Position numbers and translations under genes: made by a program. The notes under the pieces were generated by a model. The model had not been told where the DNA came from. It did not search any database and worked only from the letters and a program-made list of their open reading frames with translations. From contig JAJEKV010000003.1 in assembly GCA_021234155.1 (NCBI GenBank), forward strand, positions 22,351,569 to 22,415,568: a DNA stretch of 64,000 nucleotides. Reading direction: 5' to 3'. This DNA is from Isoetes taiwanensis. Taxonomy: Eukaryota > Streptophyta > Lycopodiopsida > Isoetales > Isoetaceae. Positions 22,753-33,544 of this stretch are shown here, one piece after another (the stretch's first letter is position 1; the number at the start of each line of letters is the position of its first letter).

Positions 22753-23199
22753 GGCTCAGGATAGTCTTACCCTGGTTTCGGGGATCCCGGAGGTAAAAAA
22801 ACCGTCCTCCGGTATCACCCCCAGGGCTCGACGGAATCCGTTTCAGGACCCGCCGTTTCACCGTACTGACACACGTGAGGGGTCCTGCATAAATCTGGGC
22901 CGTCCGCCCACGCGACACATCCGGGCCGTCCGTGGTGTTCCCCGCCTCCGGTATCACCAACGCCTGATCCCGCCCTCCGGGATCACCGACGCCTGATCCC
23001 GCCCTCCGGGATCCCCATGCCCTGGCCGATAACCGCGCCCCGATATCAGCCGTGGGTGTGATCCCCTCCTCCGGGATCGCCATCGCGTGGCCGATATCGG
23101 CCACCCGATATACGCCACCTGATCCCGGCCTCCGGGATCACCACCTTGGCCGACGTCGGCCGACATCGGGGACCCGTGGAAATCCCGCCCTCCGGGATC
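22753..23199 (+). repeat. MULE left terminal inverted repeat
   Basis: Matches 32816-33249 in reverse complement: near-identical for the outer ~265 bp, then about 80% by eye. It contains repeated GCCCTCCGGGATC / CTCCGGTATCACC words and GATATCGGCC palindromes. Similar words without strict alignment continue inward to about 23,400. Confidence 0.93.
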
Positions 23200-23718
23200 A
23201 CCGACACTGCCGGTCGTGATTCCTTCCTCCGGGATCACCCACCCAAGGCCGATATCGGCGGGCCGATATCGTCCGCGTTATCCCCGCCTCCGGGATCACC
23301 ACTGTGGGGCCGATATCGGCGATCCGATATCCGCCTCGTTATCCCTGCCTCCGGGATCACCACCTCCGGTCGTGATTCCTTCCTCCGGGATCCCCACGTA
23401 CGATTTGCATGAAAATCGACGGTGGCCAGCGGGCGTGGAATGATCGTGCGGCCAGTTTTGAACATGTCAGCCCATGCACGGACCAACCATCCCGATCTGG
23501 ACACCTGGGATGTCAGAAACCACCCTCCGGGATCCCACATTTCTTTTCCAGAATTTCTCTGCGTTGCTGCATATGCACAGACGGATGTTCGAAGTGGCCC
23601 CTTGCAGCTATGGACGTTTGGGGGCTGGAGGAGAAGATAGCACAGGTATTTATCTGCTTAAGATTATTTTTAGGAGGTAAGAAATGTATATCTGAGCTCC
23701 CTTTCTCGCCATTCCCAG

Positions 23719-26504
23719 CTGCGTGCTGAAATACATGTGGAGTCACCCCCTAATGGCATTTTCGACCACAGCAACCTACACTGTTTTCCAGAAGAGCACC
23801 AAGTTCCTTCTGTACAGGGAGGTGGAGAAATGCTTGTGTGGACCTGCTACCTCCCAACAAACCGGGTTGAAGACTTCATTCTTGGAGAGCAAAGAAATTG
23901 TGTGGCACCGTGCAGCTTCTACTTAAGGAGTTCCAATCCCGAGAGGGTGCTAAAGAGGCCAACCAGGGATTCTTATTTGACTATGAAAAGGTATGTATTT
24001 ATTTAAAAAACCCTGTCCTCTAGTTTACTGTTGTTGTTGTTGTTTCTGTAGTAGAAAACATTGTAGCAGAAGTATATTTAATTCTTAGATGTACATGCAC
24101 TACTTTCATGCACTAATTTTGAACACTCAAAATAGGTACTGGTGCACATATGGTCCCCAGGACAAAACTTTGAACACTCACGTGGTTGCTGATGGACCAC
24201 GTCAACCCCGCACACGCAGAAAAGAGTTGAGAGGGGTGAGAGTGTGCGTGGGGCTGCCAATGCCATTTTACCATTAAGCAACTCTACCTTCTCCCGCAAT
24301 GCTCTCAAGTTACTTATTATGGGTTTGAGCATAGAAATCTCCAAGGTGAGCCTTGCCATGGTAAATTTGTTGGCGAGAGAAAGGTATCGATTCAAGCTAG
24401 CACCGTGGATCTCACGGGAATTGAGGGAATGGGTTAGACTTCGTGCATTGGCACACCCCACCTAAGTGTTATGAACATGCACGAGGAGAGGTGGAGATTT
24501 AAAGTAGATGTGCATGGCAAGGATAGTTTGTGTAGGGATGACATGCTGAAGATCCGGGATGTTTACAACATTGAGAAGAGTGTTGTTAGAAACACTTGGA
24601 AGCTACATGAAGACCTTCCCACTAGCATCAACATGTGGGTGCAACAACATCTAGAGTCTGTGTTCTTGTATGAACATGGTGACACGTTCCAATTGGGAGT
24701 GATGACTCCAATCCAAAGAGAGGCAATGTTGAAGTTTGGAAAGAATAGGGCCATTTGCATGGATGCAACCTTCAAAACTAATGACAAGAGGTACACTCTA
24801 AGAGTTCATTTCCATTCTAGATCCGGATTCATAGTCCATTTAAAATGGCTATAGCAGTTAGTTTCAATCATGCAATGACATCCATTGGTTTAAAATTCAA
24901 GATGCAATGACAGCTATTGGTTTCAATTATGCAGGTACTATCTTTTTACACTCATTGCCTTCGATGACCATTGCAATGGCATGCCATTGGCATATGTCAT
25001 AACCAATTCTCAAAAAAGTAGGGCCATAACTAAGTGGTTGAAAGCACTAAAGGATTCATTATGCCAGGATGATCCCGACTGGCATCCTTCTTGCATCATA
25101 ACTGACGATGCTGATGCTGAAATCAAGGCGGTAAAAAATGTAAGTGATGCCTTGCAATTTTCCCCCAAGTTATACTTTCTTGCATACTTTCTAACACTAA
25201 CACTTGTAGGTATTCCCAAACGTGCCTGTGCAAATATGCATTTGGCATGTGAGAAGAGCCTGGATTAAGTGGCTAAGCAAAAATGTAAGGAGTAAGGTGC
25301 ATAGAAATGAAATGTTCAAGGAGCTAGGGAATATAATGTACAAGACAGAGGGTCCTGTAGGGGATAATGAGTATGGTCAGGAGTACAGGGAAGCTGTTAG
25401 GAAAGAGGCTATCAAGAGATTGGAAGAGTTGGTGAGGAAGTATCCTCAATACCCTAAATTGTCGGCCTACATGAGTAAGGAGTGGACTAAGAACATCTGT
25501 GAATGGGTATTGGCTACAAGAATGTACATGCACTCCAATCAAGAGACCAATGCTGCCATAGAGGCATGGCATGCCGCCCTTAAGTTGCCCTAGGCATATG
25601 TAAACGTGCACTTCGAGGCAGGAGAATTGACTGGTTGCTCTACATTCTCACTAACAATGTGGAGACACACATGGCTTATATGAGGTAACATTTACATATC
25701 ACTATTTACCTTGCAAATGATTGATATATAGCTATGTTCTAGGTCTATGAAGGAACATGGATTTGTAGTGAACACCTCACAGGAACAAATAGTAGAGTGC
25801 GCAATTAGAGGCGCCGAGAGAATTGCCAAACGAACAAGTCACAATTACCAACTTCGAGGAGGGCGAGGCTGAAGTGCAAACCGAAAGCACTCTTGGACAG
25901 GGGCCCGTACTTTGTTGCTTGGAGCACACAAGAATTGGGCATGTTGTGATTGCCCTTGGGGAGCCAAGGGTAATCTATGTAAGCATCAGGTGAAAGTTAT
26001 GCAAATGCTTGGCAATTACAGGGATCAAGATCTCTTGCAGGTGTTGGGTTCCCAATATGGGACAATAGGTGGGGGCATGGACCACTGGGGCAATCTGAAG
26101 TCGTGCAAGAGAGTTGTGGAGACCAGGGGATCTGGAGGTGCTTGAGGTAGTACGCCTAGGGAAGAGTCTCCCTTGCAAACAAGCAAATCAAGTGGACTTG
26201 AACAAGACTCGGCCTCCTTGGAGGCGGTAATTGCTAGAGTGATGTCTAGGGCTCAAAAGATCCTAACATTTTAGTTGCAACTGATTCTCTCATGAGGCAG
26301 CTCGACTTTAGACTTGAGAAGATGGATGACATAGTTGGCACGAGCACTAATATATCAAGTCTACCTGAACTTACCTTGGAGGTGAATTGTGGTACTAGCT
26401 TATCACGGCTGAAGCCTGTTATAGAACTTGGAAAACATAAGGTGAAGAAAGCAAGGAAGAGTTGGAAGGAACTTCAGATGGAGGCTTCATGCAAGGCACC
26501 ATGA
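23719..26504 (+). pseudogene. MULE transposase (mudrA-like) gene, frameshifted
   Basis: Exons can be traced with GT-AG borders: about 23719-23990, 24136-24790, 24935-25139, 25210-25684 and 25743 onward. The protein reads a zinc-type FLYWCH/FAR1-like region (WTCYLPTNRVEDF, RYWCTYGPQDK, GCQCHFTIKQLYLLP), then the transposase core: CMDATFKTNDK (first Asp), IITDDADAEIKAV (second Asp), QICIWHVRRAWIKWL and TNAAIEAWHAALK (Glu). Next is a SWIM finger, CDCPWGAKGNLCKHQVKVMQ. Frames slip near 24243, 24370, 25590 and 25868, so the copy is broken although all three catalytic residues survive. The C-terminal part continues to a stop at 26504. The start codon is not resolved. Confidence 0.9.
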
Positions 26505-26641
26505 TTCCCAAAATTTGGGACCTGAAACATGACTCTCATAATCAGAACATGACTTTTATTTCTCAATCTTTCAAATGTAATGTTTAAATGTTCTAAGGTA
26601 ATGGTAAATGGTAAATGTTATGTAATGGTAAATGTTTCCCC

Positions 26642-27030
26642 CTAAGGTACAATGGTTCTAAGGTTACCATTTTAATCCCGTCCGCCTGCTGGTGATCCCG
26701 GAGGATGGGATCACGTGTGGTGATCCCCACCTCCGGGATCACCAGCAGGCGGACGGGATTATTTTTCAATTTTTTCCCCCTAAGGTACAATGGCTCTAAG
26801 GTTATCATTTTAATCCCGTCCGCCTGCTGGTGATCCCGGAGGATGGGATCACGTGTGGTGATCCCCACCTCCGGATCACCAAAGCAGGACGGGATTATTT
26901 TTTAATTTTTTTCTGGTTCTAAGGTTATCGATTTAATCCCGTCCGCCTGCTGGTGATCCCGGAGGATGGGATCACCACGGTGATCCCCACCTCCGGGATC
27001 ACCAGCAGTTGGACGGTATTACTTTTTAAT
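26642..27030. repeat. Three tandem hairpin units with the TIR motif
   Basis: Three units of about 130 bp start with AAGGTACAATGG or similar. Each contains AATCCCGTCCGCC, GGTGATCCCGGAGG, a short loop and the inverse. In the first unit the arms are 31 bp and perfectly complementary (26674-26704 and 26730-26760, loop 25 bp). The second and third units carry small changes in the right arm. Confidence 0.92.
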
Positions 27031-27157
27031 TTTTTTTTCCCCCAAACCCCAAGGTACAATGGTTATTTTAAATGGTCTATTTATTTGCATGTTTCAAATG
27101 GATCATAAGTTACAATGGGGCCTTACAATGGCCTAAAACTGACATTCTAAGTCCGAA

Positions 27158-27766
27158 TCATTCTGAATCAACATCAAGCACTGTTGCCATGCCTTCTGCC
27201 CGGACGTCCTCAGCAGTTACATCTGGCACACCACAGGGTAGTGTCCACATGATGTGATCGAAGATGTCGCATAAAGATGGATCAGACCCCTCTAGGACTT
27301 CCCTAATTAGAACCTTCTTTCGTAGCCTCCGTGCAGCATACATTTCCTCGAAGCAGACTTTTAGGGTGTTGCCTTCCCAGACAATGTCCGTAGCTAGCAA
27401 ATTCTTCAAAGCCTTGCCCTGGATAATGCACTTCTTCAATTCCCAAAGCAATGCCCTGTGGCTTGGCCGACCGGGATCATTGCCCAGAGGCCTAGGGGTC
27501 TCTCTGCTGTATTCCCCCTTCTCCACGGTCTCTGCATGAACCATGAGGGGATCATGAAAAGATGGCTGAAAAGATTAGTATGAAAGTAGAACATAAATGT
27601 GAAGGAAGACAACAACATGCTCACTTTGGAAAGTTTTGATGCTGTCGGGTTGGGCGAGATCAAGCCCCACTTCCTCCTGAATTTCATTCAAGTGGATGAG
27701 AATATCATCAAGGCTGTGGGCATTGATGGCACTGCCCTGCTGCAGCTGTTGTCGGGTCCTCACCAT
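27158..27766 (-). CDS. Unknown two-exon gene inside the MULE
   Basis: Exon 1 is 27625-27766 (Met at 27766) and exon 2 is 27158-27531. The intron begins GTGAGC and ends CATGCAG. The join keeps the frame: 142 nt plus 374 nt give 171 codons and a TGA. The predicted protein starts MVRTRQQLQQGSAINAHSLD and has an acidic end (VLDVDSE). The middle is helical and charged (KKCIIQGKALKNLL, EEMYAARRLRKKVLIREVLE). No catalytic motif, signal peptide or membrane segment is seen, and I do not recognise the family. It lies downstream of and convergent with the transposase, between two palindrome arrays. The uninterrupted, correctly phased reading suggests constraint or recent origin. It could be a captured host fragment or an element-encoded accessory factor. 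Confidence 0.6.
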
Positions 27767-27975
27767 CTGTCACTTAGCTACTGAACTCAATTGAAACCAA
27801 CTTACTTTCTAGCAAGAACCACTAAGGCAAGGGTATAAATAGACTTATGAATCAACCGTTGTACTATCCGTTGTACAACGGTTAACCCTTGATTTCAATT
27901 TGTAATGGTAAAGGTAAAGTAGTGAAGTGGACTTTTTTTTCAATGGCTAGGTACCTCTATTATTTCTTTGAACGT

Positions 27976-29612
27976 GGGGATCCCGGAGGACTGAATCCAC
28001 CCTTGGGGATCCCGGAGGACTGGATCGCCGGTGGTGATCCCCACCTCCGGGATCACCAGATCGCGGACGGACTTTATTTTCTTTATTTTCTTAGCTTCTC
28101 GAATTTATTCCCGTCCGCCTGCTGGTGATCCCGGAGGACGGGTTCACCATTGGTGATACCAACCTCCGGGATCACCAGGTGGGGACCACCATGGGTGATC
28201 CCCGCCTCCGGGATCACCAGTAAGCGGGCGAATTTTTTATTTTTTTTAAGAGTCTATGGTTCTTAGCTTCTCGAATTTATTCCCGTCCGCGAGGTGGTGA
28301 TCCCGGAGGACGGGTTCACCATTGGTGATACCAATCTCCGGGATCACCAGGTGGGGACCACCATGGGTGATCCCCGCCTCCAGGATCACCAGTAAGCGGG
28401 CGAATTTTTTATTTTTTTTTAAGACTCCATGGTTCTTAGCTTCTCGAATTTATTCCCGTCCGCGAGGTGGTGATCCCGGAGGTGGGGATCACCGTGGGTG
28501 ATCCCCACCTCCCGGGATCACCAATGGCGGGCCTAATTTTTTATTTTTTTTTAAGAGTCTATGTTTCTCGAATTTATTCCCGTCCGCCTGCTGGTGATCC
28601 CGGAGGACGGGTTCACCATTGGTCATACCAACCTCCGGGATCACCAGGTGGGGACCACCATGGGTGATCCCCACCTCCGGGATCACCAGTAAGAGTCTGT
28701 GGTTTTTTATTTTTTTTTTAAGAGTCTATGGTTCTTAGCTTCTCGAATTTATTCCCTCGTCCAGCAGGGTGGTGATCCCGGAGGTGGGGATCACCGTGGG
28801 TGATCCCCACCTCCGGGATCACCAGGTGGGGACCACCACGGGTGATCCCCACCTCCGGGATCACCAGTAAGCGGGCGAATTTTTTATTTTTTTTTAAGAG
28901 TCTATGTTTCTTAGCTTCTCGAATTTATTCCCCGTCTCTTCTTTGGTGATCCCTGGGAGGATCGGGGTTCACCATTGGTGATACCAACCTCTGGGATCAC
29001 CAGGTGGGGACCACCATGGGTGATCCGCACCTCCGGGATCACCAGTAAGAGTCTGTGGTTTTTTATTTTTTTTTAAGAGTCTATGGTTCTTAGCTTCTCG
29101 AATTTATTCCCGTCCGCGAGGTGGTGATCCCGGAGGTGGGGATCACCGTGGGTGATCCCCACCTCCGGGATCACCAGGTGGGGACCACCACGGGTGATCC
29201 CCACCTCCGGGATCACCAGTAAGCGGGCGAATTTTTTAATTTTTTTTAAGAGTCTATGGTTCTTAGCTTCTCGAATTTATTCCCGTCCGCGAGGTGGTGA
29301 TCCCAGAGGACGGGTTCACCATTGGTGATACCAACCTCCGGGATCACCAGGTGGGGACCACCATGGGTGATCCCCGCCTCCGGGATCACCAGTAAGCGAG
29401 CGAATTTTTTATTTTTTTTTAAGAGTCTATGGTTCTTAGCTTCTCGAATTTATTCCCGTCCGCGAGGTGGTGATCCCGGAGGTGGGGATCACCACCACTG
29501 GTTGTTTTCCATTTGTCTTTTCCATTGGTTGTTTTAATATTTGCCTCCCTGGGGATCCCGGAGATGTTCAAACTTCGGGATCCCAGAGCTATTCAAGTTT
29601 GGGGATCCCAGA
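27976..29612. repeat. Central array of ~170-178-bp palindromic units
   Basis: About nine units share the spacer TTCTTAGCTTCTCGAATTTA, then TTCCCGTCCGC and one or two inverted pairs of GGTGATCCCGGAGG / CCTCCGGGATCACC, then CAGTAAGCGGGCGAA and an AT-rich run. Units start near 28091, 28261, 28436, 28563, 28735, 28913, 29091, 29268 and 29437. The array lies between the unknown gene and the ULP1-like gene. Copies from 29,500 to 29,612 are degraded. Confidence 0.92.
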
Positions 29613-29820
29613 GGTGTTCAAATTCCCAAACATCTGTGGAGCCAATATCTGTGGACAACATCTGTTAATTGAGGGGATGCAGATTGACAGTTCAGGAGTA
29701 AACCCGGATAAGGAAAAACAAAAGCTATCTCCCACATCAATTAACCATTCACAAACTGTCATATTTTACAATCATAGCCAAAAATTTACATGTTGAACAA
29801 GGATCACAAGTTTTTTTCTG

Positions 29821-30731
29821 TTATGGACCATTCAGCATCAAACGGGTCACGGGCCGGTCGAATTGGTTGCTACCCTCGGGCAAGTAGAAGGTTGATTTTC
29901 CTGCTTTTAGGCAGTCACTTAACTTCTGCAGCATGACCTTGAAGCTTGACCTCAAATTGTCCATGTCTTCCTTGGCAAACCAGTCCCGGTGGATCACCAT
30001 CTGCACACAGTAGATTATAAATGGACACTAAATAAATTTGCTGATCAAGAATGACAGAAGATAAGACATAGACAACTCACATCTGAATCCTTCATGTAAA
30101 TTTCTCTGATGAATTTTTGCACACAACCAATAACATAGATGCCACAATCCTGGTTGTTGTGCTGCTGTGGTGCTTCCATCAAGATTACTGGTGCATTATG
30201 CAATGCTGATGCCTCGTGCCTCCACCTCTTAAATACATCACTTAAAAACCTGCAATTCAAGGCATTAGAAGATAGGCTATGAATGAATAGTTACCAAATT
30301 TTGCACTCACAAAGTGATGAACCCGCGTGTTGGAGCATGGAGGGATCAAAGGAATCGGTGCAATATGCAAGGGCAAGGCTTCTTCAATTTCGGCATGCCA
30401 AAGGATCAGCCACCAAAATGAATGTGCTCCAGTGGCCCCTTTGCATAGGACAAGCTGCCATCAATTCAAACCGAACTAAAAGGAAATAAAAATCCAATTC
30501 CCAAACCCAATTTACCCGGCATTGACCGGTATGTAGTAGAACTGTGCATACTGGATTTTCCACACGGCCTTGCCAAAGGGGATCCCTAATTAGCTTGACG
30601 AATCTGCTCGTAGGGCACCACAGAGGCCCGGTTTTGTGCCATTTAGAAACAGGCCAAAAGCGGCGAGGGGTGGAGGAAGACATGATGACGGCGTTTTTGG
30701 TGAGGAATTGAGTGTGCAAGAACCCCGCCAA
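29821..30731 (-). pseudogene. ULP1-like (C48) cysteine protease domain of the MULE
   Basis: Minus-strand exons: about 30311-30731 (with an internal intron near 30450-30525), 30081-30249, and 29821-30006 with the stop. FYYIPVN and RGHWSTFILVADP give the catalytic His block. YCTDSFDPSMLQHA gives the Asp-Ser block. EAPQQHNNQDCGIYVIGCVQ gives the oxyanion Gln and the catalytic Cys. This is the order of the SUMO-protease (ULP1) fold. The last exon (MVIHRDWFAKEDM...) follows a GTGCAG acceptor. The His and Asp blocks lie in different frames, so at least one frameshift or an unrecognised splice is present. ULP-type proteases remove SUMO from nuclear proteins; in MULEs their role is not established. 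Confidence 0.8.
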
Positions 30732-31533
30732 AGCTTCGACTTAGCATACCATGCAAGAAATAAAAACAAAGACAACACACATACAAGAAATAGGCTCCTA
30801 GGCGTCGGCATCGATCTCTCGAATCTTCAATACCGAGGTCACCCGAATAGTCGAGAATTTTCGTGCCTCTCCTCCCGAGATGTGGAATTCAACATCCGAT
30901 GATTTGCTGCCCACCTTCATCGAGAGGACTTTGAACCACAATTGGATAATCCAGAAAATCTAAACCGCCAAAGCTCCTTTCTAATCCCTCTCATATAATT
31001 TTAGAGATTCAAAGAAGTGGGGGTCCAAAGATATACAAATACCACAATTTTATCTTGCTTTCGGTCGGGGAGCCAATTCATCTGCATTTTCATGCTCCTC
31101 CTCCTCTCGATTCTTCATGCACAATATGATTTGGAGCCATCGATCTGCATCCCTCCTGGGCTGCACAAAAGTCCGCTTCCTTGGGGTCACCAGAGACTTG
31201 GGCTATTCAATTTGGGGTTTTGGAAGGAGGTGAATTAAAATCAAGCGTGTCATGCGACTTCAAACTCCGCACTCACATGGTCTTCGCCCAACTGGTGCTG
31301 TTTCATGGCTCAAATCACCAAACAAATCCTTCTCATCCAAATTGCCATGCTTGCCCCTAATCCTTTCCTTGATTTCCCTTATCCGCTCTACACATTTCTA
31401 GTTCCGTGGCCTCCTTTCTCCGCACTGCGGGTTTTATAAACTTCGGCTCGGGCCGTGTCATCCAAAAGGCCGAGGGCGATTTGCTCATCGCCATACGCCC
31501 CTGCCGCTGCCCTTGCCCTCTGAAGTTTTCGCC
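30732..31533 (-). other. Middle part of the ULP1-like gene, exons uncertain
   Basis: Coding-like minus-strand stretches with splice-like borders appear here. One is around 31,280-31,390 (CVERIREIKERIRGKHGNLD, DLFGDLSHET, then a GTGAGT donor), which looks like a charged coiled coil. Another is around 30,830-30,930 (LWFKVLSMKVG...). They fit the region between the N-terminal exon and the protease domain, but the frames do not join cleanly. Confidence 0.45.
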
Positions 31534-32367
31534 TCAGTTGTGGCTAAATTTAAAGTCGGGGTCAAGAGATCTCTCCACACTTATCTTCCCATAATCTCTA
31601 ACCCTCACCTCAAAATTGTTCTTGAATTCGACCCCTCGGGCATCCGGAAGCCTTGTAATTTTGCCATAATTGATGGACCACGAACCTATGATTCTCGGTT
31701 CGATCTTCCTGGCTTTGTAGGATTTGCTGCGATCCACCGACTTCAACAACGCCATTTTCGACCGACCTTGATCATACCTGTAGTCCTTCAAAATTTCTTC
31801 ATTAATGGTTCCCTCGCTTGGATTAACGTTAAAACATTCAATATTACTTTTCGGGGCCTCATCCCCCTCATCTGCATTTTTAGCATTCTTTAGATCATCT
31901 GCTTTTTCGTGGCATTGGCCATCAACTGAAGCCTCGTCCGCAACAGGGGTATTCTTCTGTGGTGAAGCGCCCTTAGCTCTTGCTTCTGCCCGTAATCTCT
32001 TCTTGTTCGGGGATTGAACCTCTTGGTCGGATTCAATCTGAGCAATATCTTTGAGGCAGTCGGGCAATGGCCAAGCTGAGTTTCCTTCCATTTCCCCATT
32101 CCAGTTCTCGTTAATGGACGTATTAAGGCTGATTTCGAAGTTAATCGACTCCTCCATCATCTGTAAAATAACATAACCGGTTAGAATAAGACTAAAATAG
32201 ACTTTAACAACGGATCTGTCCATGGCGCTTACCTTTAAATACTCGGCAGATGCAACAGCAGCGACAGCGCCTCTGGATTCGGCAGCAATCGGGCCCTTTC
32301 CAATCGATTCCCGTCCGGAAAGGGCAATCGTTCTTGGCGCCGAGTTCGGACATAGCCATCGCACCAT
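31534..32367 (-). CDS. N-terminal exons of the MULE ULP1-like gene
   Basis: The 277-codon reading spans an intron at about 32163-32235 (exon end TTTAAAG, intron GTAAGC...TTACAG, exon 2 starting ATGATGGAGG). Exon 2 encodes an acidic and Lys-rich segment (MMEESINFEISLN, SPNKKRLRAEARAKGASPQK, HEKADDLKNAKNADEGDEAP) with a basic patch resembling a nuclear localisation signal. Exon 2 probably ends at a TTTTGAG|GTGAGG donor near 31,600, making the TGA at 31,534 intronic. It faces the right TIR, which would serve as its promoter region. ULP1-like proteins of this kind have long, low-complexity N-terminal parts, so assignment rests on position and strand. Confidence 0.55.
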   Translation of the reverse strand: MVRWLCPNSAPRTIALSGRESIGKGPIAAESRGAVAAVASAEYLKVSAMDRSVVKVYFSLILTGYVILQMMEESINFEISLNTSINENWNGEMEGNSAWPLPDCLKDIAQIESDQEVQSPNKKRLRAEARAKGASPQKNTPVADEASVDGQCHEKADDLKNAKNADEGDEAPKSNIECFNVNPSEGTINEEILKDYRYDQGRSKMALLKSVDRSKSYKARKIEPRIIGSWSINYGKITRLPDARGVEFKNNFEVRVRDYGKISVERSLDPDFKFSHN

Positions 32368-32815
32368 CGTGCTCCCTTCCTCCTAATCCCCAACCGCACA
32401 CGCGTGGCGACTTCGCAATGGGCCCGTCTGAATAATCGGCGGTTTCCGCCCCTCGGGTTACACCATCGCGTGCGGGCGCAGACGAACCGACCGGGCCGCC
32501 GCATTAATTCAAACCAATGGCATCGATTGAACCACATGGACGGCCCCCGGCTTTCGTCAAGGCAGAGGTGATCCCGGAGGAGGTTTTCACCGAAGGACTT
32601 TTCGGGATACCGAGGTCGGAATAAGCCCGGGCGATAACGCATCCGATATCGGCCAGGGCATGGGGATCCCGGAGGAGGGGATCACTGCCGTCGCATTCCG
32701 GTGATCCCGGAGGATGTAATCACGCCGGTGGGTGTCGGTGATCCCGGAGGAGGGATTCACCACGGCTGATATCGGGGCGCGGTTATCGGCCAGAGTCCTT
32801 TCCGGGATCCCGGAG

Positions 32816-33249
32816 GGCGGGATTTCCACGGGTCCTCGGCGTCGGGCCGACGCCGGCCAAGGTGGTGATCCCGAGGCCGGATCGTGGCGATATCGGTGGG
32901 TCGATATCGCCACGCCGATGGCGCATCCCGAGAGGAGGGGATCACACCCACTACCGATATCGGGCGCTGGTTATCGGCGGGGCATGGGGATCCCGGAGGG
33001 CGGGATCAGGCGTCGGTGATCCCGGAGGGCGGGATCAGGCGTTGGTGATACCGGAGGCGGGGAACACCACGGACGGCCCGGATGTGTCGCGTGGGCGGAC
33101 GGCCCAGATTTATGCAGGACCCCTCACGTGTGTCAGTACGGTGAAACGGGGGGTCCTGAAACGGATTCCGTCGAGCCCTGGGGGTGATACCGGAGGACGG
33201 TTTTTTTACCTCCGGGATCCCCGAAACCAGGGTAAGACTATCCTGAGCC
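32816..33249 (-). repeat. MULE right terminal inverted repeat
   Basis: Reverse complement of 22753-23199. The outer end reads ACTATCCTGAGCC, followed by the second ATGAATTTG. Related GGTGATCCCGGAGG words extend inward to about 32,570. Confidence 0.93.
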
Positions 33250-33258
33250 ATGAATTTG

Positions 33259-33544
33259 TGTGGCAAAACCAAAGCAAGATAATTCCTCGCTTTTCCTTCA
33301 ACAATAGCTGACAATCCGTCCCATCGTTACACCGCAGCCAGGCAAATGTTGCCAAATCCAACGAATTTCCTCATCAGAGCAAATTAATGCAAGAAAAACA
33401 AGATCCCAGCCCAAAATCTTGTTGCCCAAAAGGGCGATCTTTGTCGATCAATCTGTTACACAAAAAATCATCATAGGCGAGCTCAACATCGATGTATTTT
33501 AACTATAAAATCTAAAAACCTGAGCTATTAATCTACGAATTTCA
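33259..33544. other. Gap between large MULE and pseudogene
   Basis: No motif seen. It may hold lost 3' sequence of the aminotransferase pseudogene. Confidence 0.4.

Larger units (their letters stand above)
22753..33249. mobile_element. 10.5-kb Mutator-like element with transposase, unknown gene and ULP1-like gene
   Basis: The element is bounded by a perfect 9-bp duplication (ATGAATTTG) and by inverted repeats of about 440 bp beginning GGCTCAGGATAGTC. The outer ~265 bp of the two ends are almost identical. Inside, on the plus strand, is a MULE transposase with DDE residues and a SWIM zinc finger. On the minus strand are a two-exon unknown gene and a ULP1-type cysteine protease gene convergent with the transposase. 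Arabidopsis KAONASHI MULEs also carry ULP1-like genes, so the layout belongs to that known type. The palindromic arrays made of the TIR motif are unusual. The transposase is frameshifted, so this copy is probably not autonomous. Confidence 0.95.

Noticed and set aside
22954-23540. Overlapping ORFs in the MULE TIR with repeated GDPGGRD/PSSGI-type peptides
   Set aside because: They are translations of the CTCCGGGATC repeat words, present on both strands and in both TIRs.
26642-29612. Regular repeats resembling a CRISPR array
   Set aside because: Units are long, palindromic, irregular in spacing and lack unique spacers; they sit inside a plant MULE and match its TIR motif.
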